Shown piece after piece: positions 1 to 6,105 of a DNA stretch of 12,070 nt (its first letter is position 1; every line of letters starts with the position of its first letter). This stretch comes from an uncultured Oscillospiraceae bacterium (lineage in GTDB: Bacteria > Bacillota_A > Clostridia > Oscillospirales > Oscillospiraceae). Where the stretch lies: assembly GCA_934561335.1 (NCBI GenBank), contig CAKTGD010000032.1:1-12070 (forward strand), in the 5' to 3' direction. The notes under the pieces are model-generated. The model searched no databases and was not told the origin of the DNA. It saw only the letters and a list, made by a program, of their open reading frames with translations. Both the position numbers and the translations under genes were made by a program.

Positions 1-435
1 GCCATTGGCGTATTGCGAGAGTATGGGGTCCAGATGGAAGTGCGCGTATTATCCGCCCACCGGTGTCCGAACGAAGCAAGGGAGTTTGCTGCGTCGGCAC
101 GGGAGAGCGGATTTTCTGTTATTATTGCGGCGGCCGGAATGGCGGCCCATCTGGCGGGGGCCATGGCGGCCAATACCACGCTGCCGGTGATCGGGATCCC
201 ATGCAGCGGCGGAAAGCTGGACGGAATGGACGCGCTGCTGGCCACGGTACAGATGCCGGGCGGCATTCCGGTGGCTACGGTGGCCATTGACGGGGCAAAG
301 AACGCCGCGCTGCTGGCGGTGCAGATCCTGGCGGTTGCCGACAGTGAGCTGGCACGCAGACTTGACGAGGCCCGGGCGCGGGAAAAGGCCGCTGTGCTGC
401 AGGCAGACGAAGAGCTGAAGGCGCAATTTCAGTAA
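1..435 (+). CDS. purE: N5-carboxyaminoimidazole ribonucleotide mutase PurE, 3' part
   Basis: The 144 visible residues are the C-terminal part of PurE, which interconverts N5-CAIR and CAIR in the cytoplasm. The family is usually 160-170 residues, so roughly 15-25 N-terminal residues, including the GSxSD phosphate-binding start, lie outside the window. Visible motifs are the catalytic SAHR segment (fragment residues 18-21), the AGMAAHLAG...TTLPVIGIP core, and [20 protein letters not shown] followed by [14 protein letters not shown], rather than the SAHK of animal-type carboxylases, favours the class I mutase. The residue after SAHR is Cys where Thr is common. The frame is open from base 1 and ends with TAA. 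It is the most upstream visible gene, 69 bases before purC. No PurK is visible, so the source of N5-CAIR cannot be judged here. Confidence 0.96.
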   Translation, partial: AIGVLREYGVQMEVRVLSAHRCPNEAREFAASARESGFSVIIAAAGMAAHLAGAMAANTTLPVIGIPCSGGKLDGMDALLATVQMPGGIPVATVAIDGAKNAALLAVQILAVADSELARRLDEARAREKAAVLQADEELKAQFQ

Positions 436-504
436 GGAGCGCCTGACTTACGAAGAGATATTCCAACACGGATTAATAAAACGATAAAACGGAGGAAACA
501 GATC
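436..504 (+). other. purE-purC intergenic gap, AT-rich, no confirmed element
   Basis: This is the longest non-coding stretch in the window. It begins with an AAGGAG motif (434-439, overlapping the purE stop) that has no ATG, GTG or TTG at a usable distance, and then becomes AT-rich (471-490) in contrast to its surroundings. A poor sigma-70-like pair, TTACGA at 448 and GATTAA at 471 with 17-base spacing, can be drawn, but it matches the consensus weakly. I see no terminator-like hairpin with a T tract. It could carry a weak internal promoter or be a plain spacer. Confidence 0.4.
491..496 (+). promoter_or_regulatory. Ribosome binding site of purC
   Basis: GGAGGA lies 8 bases before the ATG at 505 and fixes the purC start. 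It is one of the strongest Shine-Dalgarno sequences in the window, suggesting that purC starts independently of purE translation. Confidence 0.9.
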
Positions 505-1185
505 ATGAAACTCGTATATACCGGCAAGACCAAGAACGTTTTCGCACTGGACAACGGCAACTATCTGCTGAAGTTTAAGGATGACTGCACCGGCAAGGAC
601 GGCGTGTTCGATCCCGGCGAGAACAGCGTGGGGCTGAGCATTGAAGGTGTGGGCGATGTGAACCTGCGGATGAGCATGTACTTCTTTGAGAAGATCAACG
701 CCGCCGGGATCCGCACCCACTATGTATCCGCCAATCTGGCTGACACCACCATGGAGGTGCTGCCGGCCAAGGTGTTTGGCCACGGTCTGGAGGTCATCTG
801 CCGCTACAAGGCGGTGGGCAGCTTCCTGCGCCGCTACGGCGAGTATATTCAGGAGGGCGCCGATCTGCCCGCCTATGTGGAGACCACTTTCAAAAATGAT
901 GCGCTGGGCGATCCGCTGGTTACCAAGGACGGTCTGGTGGCGCTGGGCGTTATGACCGAAAAGCAGTATGACGACATCAAGGCCATGACCCAGCAGATCA
1001 CCCGGATCGTGGCTGACGACCTGAAGGAAAAGGGACTGGTGCTGTATGACATCAAGTTTGAGTACGGCTATGCGCCCGACGGCAGCGTGATGCTCATCGA
1101 CGAGATCGCCTCGGGCAACATGCGGGTTTATAAGGACGGAAAGTACATCGATCCCATGACCCTGTCTGAGCTGTTCTTTGCGTAA
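505..1185 (+). CDS. purC: Phosphoribosylaminoimidazole-succinocarboxamide (SAICAR) synthase PurC
   Basis: PurC joins CAIR and L-aspartate using ATP to form SAICAR. The 226-residue protein is slightly shorter than the usual 235-240. It shows the N-terminal YTGKTKNVF segment (residues 5-13, the nucleotide-binding GKxK start), the KDDCTGKDG segment (25-33), the [17 protein letters not shown] stretch (96-112) matching the family's VVRN-x-AAGSxxxR motif, [11 protein letters not shown] (127-137) matching the KDDxxxDP region, YDIKFEYG (181-188) and [10 protein letters not shown] (198-207) in place of the more common DEISPDSxR. These differences place it in a divergent branch, but the fold order is complete. 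The ATG at 505 follows a good ribosome binding site. Its TAA stop shares one base with the purF ATG (TAATG), which points to translational coupling. Confidence 0.95.
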   Translation: MKLVYTGKTKNVFALDNGNYLLKFKDDCTGKDGVFDPGENSVGLSIEGVGDVNLRMSMYFFEKINAAGIRTHYVSANLADTTMEVLPAKVFGHGLEVICRYKAVGSFLRRYGEYIQEGADLPAYVETTFKNDALGDPLVTKDGLVALGVMTEKQYDDIKAMTQQITRIVADDLKEKGLVLYDIKFEYGYAPDGSVMLIDEIASGNMRVYKDGKYIDPMTLSELFFA

Positions 1186-2609
1186 TGGGGGGATTCTTCG
1201 GCGCGGTATCGACCCGCGATGTGACGCTGGATGTATTTTTCGGAACGGACTATCACTCCCACCTGGGCACACGCCGGGGCGGAATGATCCTTCTGGACGA
1301 AAAGGATGGCTTTCAGCGGCAGATACACAATATTGAAAATACCCCGTTCCGCACAAAATTCGAGCGGGATCTGGCCGAATTCCACGGCCATGCGGGACTG
1401 GGCTGCATCAGCGACAGCGATCCCCAGCCGCTGCTGGTACGCTCACGGCTGGGCCTGTATGCCATCGTAACGGTGGGCATCATCAACAATGCCGAGGCAC
1501 TGGTGCAGGACTATTTCTCCGATGAGGGACGGCAGTTTATGGCCATGAGCAACGGCCATGTCAACGTGACGGAGCTGACGGCGGCGCTGATCAATCAGAA
1601 GGATGATCTGGTGGAGGGTATCCTTCACGCGCAGGAAGTGATCGACGGCTCCATGACCATTTTGCTGCTGACGCAGCGCGGCGAGATCATCGCCGCCCGG
1701 GACAACATGGGCCGCCTGCCGGTGCTGGTGGGACGGCGGGAGGACGGATACTGCGTTTCCTTTGAGTCCTTTGCCTACCACAAGCTGGATTATCAGGACG
1801 CCTATGAGCTGGGACCGCGGGAAATCGTCCGGTTGAGCGCTGATGGCTGCCAGACACTGTCGCCGGCGGGAAAAGAGATGAAAATCTGCGCCTTTTTGTG
1901 GACGTACTACGGCTATCCCAACTCCAACTATGAGGGCGTGAACGTGGAAGTGATGCGCTATCGCAACGGCGAGATCATGGCCCGCGATGAGGTGAGCCGG
2001 GGACAGCTGCCCAAGGTGGACTATGTGGCGGGCGTGCCCGATTCCGGTGTGCCCCACGCCATCGGCTTTGCCAACCGCAGCGGAAAGGCCTTCGCCCGGC
2101 CCTTTGTGAAGTATACGCCCACATGGCCCCGCTCCTTTATGCCGGAGGATCAGCAGGTGCGCAACCGGGTGGCCCGGATGAAGCAGATCCCGGTGCCGGA
2201 GCTGATCGAGGGGAAGAAGCTTTTGTTTGTGGACGACTCCATCGTGCGGGGCACCCAATTGCGAGAGACGGTGGAATTTCTGTATAACTCCGGAGCGGAG
2301 GAGGTACATATGCGTTCCGCCTGCCCGCCCATTATGTATCCGTGCCGCTATCTGAACTTCTCGCGGGGGAACAGCCCCATGGATCTGCTGGCGCGGCGGG
2401 TGGTACAGGAGCTGGAGGGCGACGAGGGCCAGCGGCATCTGGAGGAATATGCCGACAGCAGCACCCAGCGGGGCCAGTGCCTGCTGCACACCATCTGCGA
2501 GCAATTCGGCTTTGATTCATTGGCCTATCAGTCCATCGACGGACTTCTGGAGGCCATCGGTATCGACAAGGAGAAGGTCTGCACCTATTGCTGGACCGGA
2601 AAGGAATAA
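1185..2609 (+). CDS. purF: Amidophosphoribosyltransferase homologue PurF with degenerate glutaminase domain
   Basis: PurF normally makes 5-phosphoribosylamine from PRPP and glutamine, the first step of the pathway. The 474 residues contain an Ntn-type glutaminase region (about 1-225) and a type I phosphoribosyltransferase domain (about 230-474). The PRPP loop FVDDSIVRGTQ (348-358) and GVPDS (283-287) are intact, and Cys235, Cys387, Cys466 and Cys469 match the four Fe-S ligands known in Bacillus subtilis PurF. The protein begins MGGFFG, so the essential N-terminal Cys nucleophile is Gly. By eye alignment the GHVRY Arg is Gly71, the AHNG Asn is Val97 and the SDTE Asp is Val128. Glutamine hydrolysis therefore looks impossible; ammonia-dependent activity or a regulatory role are inferences. 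I recall similar MGGFFG proteins in Bacteroidetes and Clostridia, often beside a normal PurF. The start has no Shine-Dalgarno sequence and overlaps the purC stop. Confidence 0.9.
   Translation: MGGFFGAVSTRDVTLDVFFGTDYHSHLGTRRGGMILLDEKDGFQRQIHNIENTPFRTKFERDLAEFHGHAGLGCISDSDPQPLLVRSRLGLYAIVTVGIINNAEALVQDYFSDEGRQFMAMSNGHVNVTELTAALINQKDDLVEGILHAQEVIDGSMTILLLTQRGEIIAARDNMGRLPVLVGRREDGYCVSFESFAYHKLDYQDAYELGPREIVRLSADGCQTLSPAGKEMKICAFLWTYYGYPNSNYEGVNVEVMRYRNGEIMARDEVSRGQLPKVDYVAGVPDSGVPHAIGFANRSGKAFARPFVKYTPTWPRSFMPEDQQVRNRVARMKQIPVPELIEGKKLLFVDDSIVRGTQLRETVEFLYNSGAEEVHMRSACPPIMYPCRYLNFSRGNSPMDLLARRVVQELEGDEGQRHLEEYADSSTQRGQCLLHTICEQFGFDSLAYQSIDGLLEAIGIDKEKVCTYCWTGKE
2601..2605 (+). promoter_or_regulatory. 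Ribosome binding site of purM
   Basis: AAGGA inside the last codons of purF lies 8 bases before the ATG at 2614. It supports this start over a longer in-frame reading that would begin inside purF at 2449. Confidence 0.75.
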
Positions 2610-2613
2610 ACAA

Positions 2614-3651
2614 ATGGGTATTTCTCATTCGGAAGCCTACGCGGCCGCCGGCGTTAACATCGAGGCGGGCTATGAGGGCGTAAAGCTGATGAAAAAGCAT
2701 GTGGCCCGAACCATGATCCCCGGTGTGGTGTCCGATATCGGCGGCTTTGGCGGACTGTTTATGCCTGAGCTGACGGGTATGGCCCAGCCGGTGCTGGTAT
2801 CCGGCACCGACGGCGTGGGCACCAAGCAGCGGATTGCCCAGCTGATGGGAAAACATGACACGGTGGGTATCGACTGTGTGGCCATGTGCGTCAACGATAT
2901 CATCTGCTGCGGCGCAAAGCCCCTGTTCTTTCTGGACTACATCGCGATCGGACGGAATGTGCCGGAAAAGGTGGCGGAGCTGGTAGCCGGCGTGGCGGAG
3001 GGCTGCGTGCAGTCCGGCTGCGCCCTGATCGGCGGCGAGACGGCGGAGCACCCCGGCACCATGGCGGCGGAGGACTACGATCTGGCCGGCTTTGCCGTGG
3101 GCATTGTGGACCGGGAGAAGATCATTGACCGCAGTCAGGTACGCGCCGGAGATGTGGTGCTGGGGCTGCCCTCCTCGGGCCTGCACTCCAACGGTTATTC
3201 GCTGGTGCGCAAGGTGTTCGACGTGGAGCGGGCCGACCTTGGCGCGTGGTATGACGAGCTGGGCTGTACGCTGGGCGAGGAGCTGCTGCGGCCCACGCAG
3301 CTGTATGTAAAGCCGGTGCTGGCGGCGATGGAAGCGGCGGAAATCCACGGCGTGAGCCACATCACCGGCGGCGGCTTCTATGAAAATGTGCCCCGCTGCA
3401 TTCCGAACGGCTTATGCGCCCGGATCGAAAAGAATGCGCTGACGATTCTGCCGGTATTCGGACTTTTGCAGCGCATGGGGCAGATCCCGGAGCGGGACAT
3501 GTTCAACACCTACAACATGGGCACCGGCATGATTCTGGTGGCGGCAAAGGAACAGGCGGACGCCGCCATTGCGGCGCTGGCGGCCAATGGCCAGCGTGCG
3601 GCGGTGATCGGCGAAATCGTGCCGGGAGAGGAAAAGGTTGCGCTATGCTGA
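2614..3651 (+). CDS. purM: Phosphoribosylformylglycinamidine cyclo-ligase (AIR synthetase) PurM
   Basis: PurM closes the imidazole ring, turning FGAM into AIR with ATP. The 345-residue product has the usual length. Motifs in order are GTDGVGTKQRIA (64-75), the MCVNDIICCGAKPLFFLDY segment (91-109), ALIGGETAEHPGTM (137-150) with EDYDLAGFAVG (153-163), GLPSSGLHSNGYSLVRK (184-200), HITGGGFYENVPR (249-261) and FNTYNMGTGM (297-306). All are close to the family consensus, so activity is very likely. The frame is open further upstream, but the ATG at 2614 has a ribosome binding site and gives the normal N-terminus (HSEAYAAAGVNIEAGYE). It starts 4 bases after the purF stop, and its last 7 bases overlap purN, which fits coupled translation of successive pathway enzymes. 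Confidence 0.97.
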   Translation: MGISHSEAYAAAGVNIEAGYEGVKLMKKHVARTMIPGVVSDIGGFGGLFMPELTGMAQPVLVSGTDGVGTKQRIAQLMGKHDTVGIDCVAMCVNDIICCGAKPLFFLDYIAIGRNVPEKVAELVAGVAEGCVQSGCALIGGETAEHPGTMAAEDYDLAGFAVGIVDREKIIDRSQVRAGDVVLGLPSSGLHSNGYSLVRKVFDVERADLGAWYDELGCTLGEELLRPTQLYVKPVLAAMEAAEIHGVSHITGGGFYENVPRCIPNGLCARIEKNALTILPVFGLLQRMGQIPERDMFNTYNMGTGMILVAAKEQADAAIAALAANGQRAAVIGEIVPGEEKVALC

Positions 3652-4256
3652 GCAGAGCGCGGATCGCCGTGCTGGTTTCCGGCGGCGGCACCAATTTGCA
3701 GGCGCTGCTGGACGCCCGGCAGGCGGGGATGCTGCCCCATGGGGAGATCGCGCTGGTGGTCTCCTCGAAGGAGGGGGCTTACGCGCTGGAGCGGGCGGAA
3801 AAGGCCGGCGTGCCGGCCTGCGCGCTGCCATCCGGTATGGAGCAGGCGGACTTTGAGCGGCGCTTGCAGGCGCTGCTGGAGCAGCACCGCATCCAAGTGA
3901 TCGTGCTGGCGGGCTTTTTGCGGATCCTCAGCGGCGCGTTTACCGCACGGTGGCCGGAGCGGATATTGAATGTGCATCCCTCGCTGATCCCGTCGTTTTG
4001 CGGGCAGGGAATGTACGGACTGCGGGTCCACGAGGCGGCGCTGCGCTATGGCGTGAAGGTCACCGGCGCGACGGTGCATTTTGTCAATGAGATCCCGGAT
4101 GGCGGCAGGATACTGCTGCAAAAGGCGGTGGAGGTGCTGCCGGGCGATACGCCCCAGACCTTGCAGCGCCGCGTGATGGAGCAGGCGGAGTGGCTGCTGC
4201 TGCCGCAGGCGGCGGAGCAGGTCTGCGCAAAGCTGTGTGAAAGCGAGGAGAAGTGA
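3645..4256 (+). CDS. purN: Phosphoribosylglycinamide formyltransferase PurN
   Basis: PurN transfers a formyl group from 10-formyltetrahydrofolate to GAR, giving FGAR. The 203-residue protein carries the phosphate-binding VLVSGGGTNLQAL (9-21), the VLAGFLRILS folate-pocket segment (87-96), and the catalytic set Asn109 and His111 in NVHPSLIP plus Asp152 in the IPDGGRILL segment. Between the catalytic motifs it has SFCGQGMYGLRVHEAAL in place of the shorter PGLHTHxxAL of enterobacterial PurN, a form I associate with clostridial enzymes. The ATG at 3645 overlaps the end of purM by 7 bases; AAAAGG at 3632-3637 may serve as a modest ribosome binding site. Upstream in-frame codons would only extend into purM. 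The ATP and formate dependent alternative, PurT, is a different family and does not fit. Confidence 0.97.
   Translation: MLSRARIAVLVSGGGTNLQALLDARQAGMLPHGEIALVVSSKEGAYALERAEKAGVPACALPSGMEQADFERRLQALLEQHRIQVIVLAGFLRILSGAFTARWPERILNVHPSLIPSFCGQGMYGLRVHEAALRYGVKVTGATVHFVNEIPDGGRILLQKAVEVLPGDTPQTLQRRVMEQAEWLLLPQAAEQVCAKLCESEEK
4245..4250 (+). promoter_or_regulatory. Ribosome binding site deciding the purO start
   Basis: GAGGAG lies 8 bases before the ATG at 4259 but only 2 bases before the in-frame GTG at 4253. It therefore supports the ATG, giving a product that starts MTDFLKF. Confidence 0.75.
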
Positions 4257-4258
4257 CG

Positions 4259-4891
4259 ATGACGGATTTTTTGAAGTTTTTGGAAAAGACCTCCTATCCC
4301 GGCCGGGGCATTCTGGTGGGGAAGAACCGGGTGTACTATTTTATCATGGGACGCAGCGAGAACAGCCGCAACCGTATCTTTGTGGAGACGGAGGACGGCA
4401 TCCGCACCCAAGCCTATGACCCGGCCAAGCTGGCCGATCCCAGCCTAATCATCTACCATCCCGTGCGCACCATGGGCGATGCGCTGGTGGTGACCAACGG
4501 TGACCAGACCGATACCGTGTGCCAATGCGGCGACTTCCGTGCGGCGATGATGCAGCGGGAGTATGAGCCGGACGAGCCCAACTGGACGCCCCGCATCTCC
4601 GCCATCCTCCATGCAGACGGTTCCTTTGAACTGGCCATCCTGAAAAGAGAAAATGGACGCTGCCTGCGGGAGTTCTTCTGCTATGAGGGCTGCCGTGAGG
4701 GCGAGGGGTATTTCATCAGCACCTATCAGGGAGACGGAAGCCCGCTGCCCAGCTTTGCCGGAGAGCCGATGGCGGTGTCCGTTCCGGAGCCGGAGGCGGT
4801 CTGGGCGGCGCTGAACGCCGACAACAAGGTGGCGCTGTATGCCAACGTAGCGGGACAGGTAAGGCTGTTCAACAAGCATCTGGGCGACTGA
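4259..4891 (+). CDS. purO: PurO-type IMP cyclohydrolase
   Basis: This 210-residue protein matches the PurO family of IMP cyclohydrolases, first described in methanogenic archaea. It closes FAICAR to IMP, the last step of the pathway. Recognisable segments are YPGRGI (13-18), YYFIMGRSENSRNRIF (26-41), which corresponds to the YRVSSRSFPNR region of the archaeal enzyme, IIYHPVR (64-70), VVTNGDQT (77-84) and PNWTPRISA (107-115), equivalent to the archaeal YNTPRI motif. It has no similarity to the MGS-like cyclohydrolase domain that forms the N-terminus of bacterial PurH. The position directly before a PurH that lacks that domain strongly supports the function. It starts 2 bases after the purN stop. 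Assignment rests on remembered motifs and context; active-site residues were not checked one by one. Confidence 0.9.
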   Translation: MTDFLKFLEKTSYPGRGILVGKNRVYYFIMGRSENSRNRIFVETEDGIRTQAYDPAKLADPSLIIYHPVRTMGDALVVTNGDQTDTVCQCGDFRAAMMQREYEPDEPNWTPRISAILHADGSFELAILKRENGRCLREFFCYEGCREGEGYFISTYQGDGSPLPSFAGEPMAVSVPEPEAVWAALNADNKVALYANVAGQVRLFNKHLGD

Positions 4892-4910
4892 GCAGAGAGG
4901 GGAAAAGAAT

Positions 4911-6089
4911 ATGAAGGAATTGGAACTGAAGTACGGGTGCAATCCCAATCAGAAACCGGCAAAAGTGTTTATGCGGGACGGAAGCGAGCTGCCCTTTACC
5001 GTGCTGAACGGCAAGCCGGGCTTTATCAATCTGCTGGACGCATTCAACTCCTGGCAGCTCGTGCGCGAGCTGAAGGAGGCCACCGGCCTGCCCTCCGCCG
5101 CCAGCTTCAAGCATGTGTCCCCTGCCGGTGCGGCGGTGGGCCTGCCGCTGACGGAGACAGACCGGCAGGTGTATTTTGTGGACCCGGAGGCGGCGCTTTC
5201 TCCCATTGCGTGCGCCTATATCCGGGCCAGAGGCGCCGACCGGCTGTGCTCCTACGGCGACTGGGCGGCGCTGAGCGATGTGTGCGACGCAGCCACCGCC
5301 GCCTATCTGAAAGATGAGGTGTCCGACGGCATTATTGCACCGGGCTATACCGATGAGGCGCTGGCGATTCTGAAAACCAAAAAGGGCGGCAAGTACAACG
5401 TGGTGGAAATGAATCCCGACTACGTTCCCGCGCCGCAGGAGCAGAAGGATGTGTTCGGCGTGACCTTTGAGCAGGGACACAATAATTTCAGAATCGACGA
5501 GACGCTGCTGGAGAATCTTGTGACGAAGAATACCGTTTTGCCGGAGCAGGCAAAGCGCGATATGGTGGTGGCGCTGATCACCCTGAAATATACCCAGTCC
5601 AACTCCGTGTGCTATGTCAAGGACGGACAGACCATCGGCGTGGGTGCAGGACAGCAGAGCCGCATCCACTGCACCCGTCTGGCGGGACAGAAGGCGGACG
5701 GCTGGTATCTGCGGCGGCATCCCCGGGTGCTGGGACTGGAATTCGTGGATGGGATCCGCCGTCCTGACCGGGACAACGCCATCGATGTGTACCTCTCCGA
5801 CGAGTATGAGGACGTGCTGGCCGAGGGCGTGTGGCAGACCAAGTTCAAGGTGAAGCCCCAGCCGCTGACGGCGGAGGAGAAAAAGGCGTGGATCGCCACC
5901 CAGTCCGGCGTGACGGTGGGTTCCGATGCGTTCTTCCCCTTTGGCGACAACGTGGAGCGGGCCAGAAAAAGCGGCGCGGCCTATATCGTGCAGCCCGGCG
6001 GCTCTATCCGCGACGACAACGTGATCGAGACCGCTGACCGCTATGGTATGGCGATGGCCTTTACGGGGATGCGGCTGTTCCACCACTGA
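4911..6089 (+). CDS. purH: AICAR formyltransferase, stand-alone C-terminal half of PurH
   Basis: The protein transfers a formyl group from 10-formyltetrahydrofolate to AICAR, giving FAICAR. Its 392 residues correspond to the transformylase part of PurH; the N-terminal cyclohydrolase domain of about 200 residues present in the usual 510-530 residue enzyme is absent. Visible motifs are LKYGCNPNQ (6-14, normally RYGENPHQ), SFKHVSPAGAAV (65-76) with the catalytic Lys67-His68 pair, the YTQSNSVCYVKDGQ and GVGAGQQSR segments (227-251), GSDAFFPFGDN (337-347) and YIVQPGGSIRDDNVI (358-372). Nothing in the gap before it looks like a lost N-terminal domain, and the ATG at 4911 follows an AGAGGGG motif, so this is an authentic short form. 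The missing activity is supplied by the preceding purO, 19 bases upstream. The short form is sometimes given a separate gene name. Confidence 0.95.
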   Translation: MKELELKYGCNPNQKPAKVFMRDGSELPFTVLNGKPGFINLLDAFNSWQLVRELKEATGLPSAASFKHVSPAGAAVGLPLTETDRQVYFVDPEAALSPIACAYIRARGADRLCSYGDWAALSDVCDAATAAYLKDEVSDGIIAPGYTDEALAILKTKKGGKYNVVEMNPDYVPAPQEQKDVFGVTFEQGHNNFRIDETLLENLVTKNTVLPEQAKRDMVVALITLKYTQSNSVCYVKDGQTIGVGAGQQSRIHCTRLAGQKADGWYLRRHPRVLGLEFVDGIRRPDRDNAIDVYLSDEYEDVLAEGVWQTKFKVKPQPLTAEEKKAWIATQSGVTVGSDAFFPFGDNVERARKSGAAYIVQPGGSIRDDNVIETADRYGMAMAFTGMRLFHH

Positions 6090-6090
6090 G

Positions 6091-6096
6091 AAGGAG
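6091..6096 (+). promoter_or_regulatory. Ribosome binding site of purD
   Basis: AAGGAG, immediately after the purH stop, lies 9 bases before the ATG at 6106 and selects this start over in-frame codons inside the purH end. Confidence 0.85.
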
Positions 6097-6105
6097 AACG
6101 TGCAG

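Noticed and set aside
432..451. GTAAG/CTTAC inverted repeat at the purE end as a terminator
   Set aside because: The stem is only 5 base pairs with a 10-base loop, and no T tract follows.
443..487. A 14-codon frame starting with CTG in the purE-purC gap as a small gene
   Set aside because: CTG is a rare start, the AAGGAG motif is only 3 bases away, and there is no sign of conservation to support it; kept only as a speculative note.
1179..1187. A Cys codon (TGC) two codons before the purF ATG that might supply the missing nucleophile
   Set aside because: No in-frame start codon precedes it at a useful place, it would not be N-terminal, and the other glutaminase residues are missing too, so a start or sequencing error does not explain the protein.
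2449..2613. Longer purM starting inside purF
   Set aside because: The 55 extra residues are purF read in another frame, and the ATG at 2614 has a ribosome binding site and the normal PurM N-terminus.
4253..4258. GTG start for purO two codons upstream
   Set aside because: It is only 2 bases from the GAGGAG motif, too close for initiation; the ATG at 4259 has 8-base spacing.
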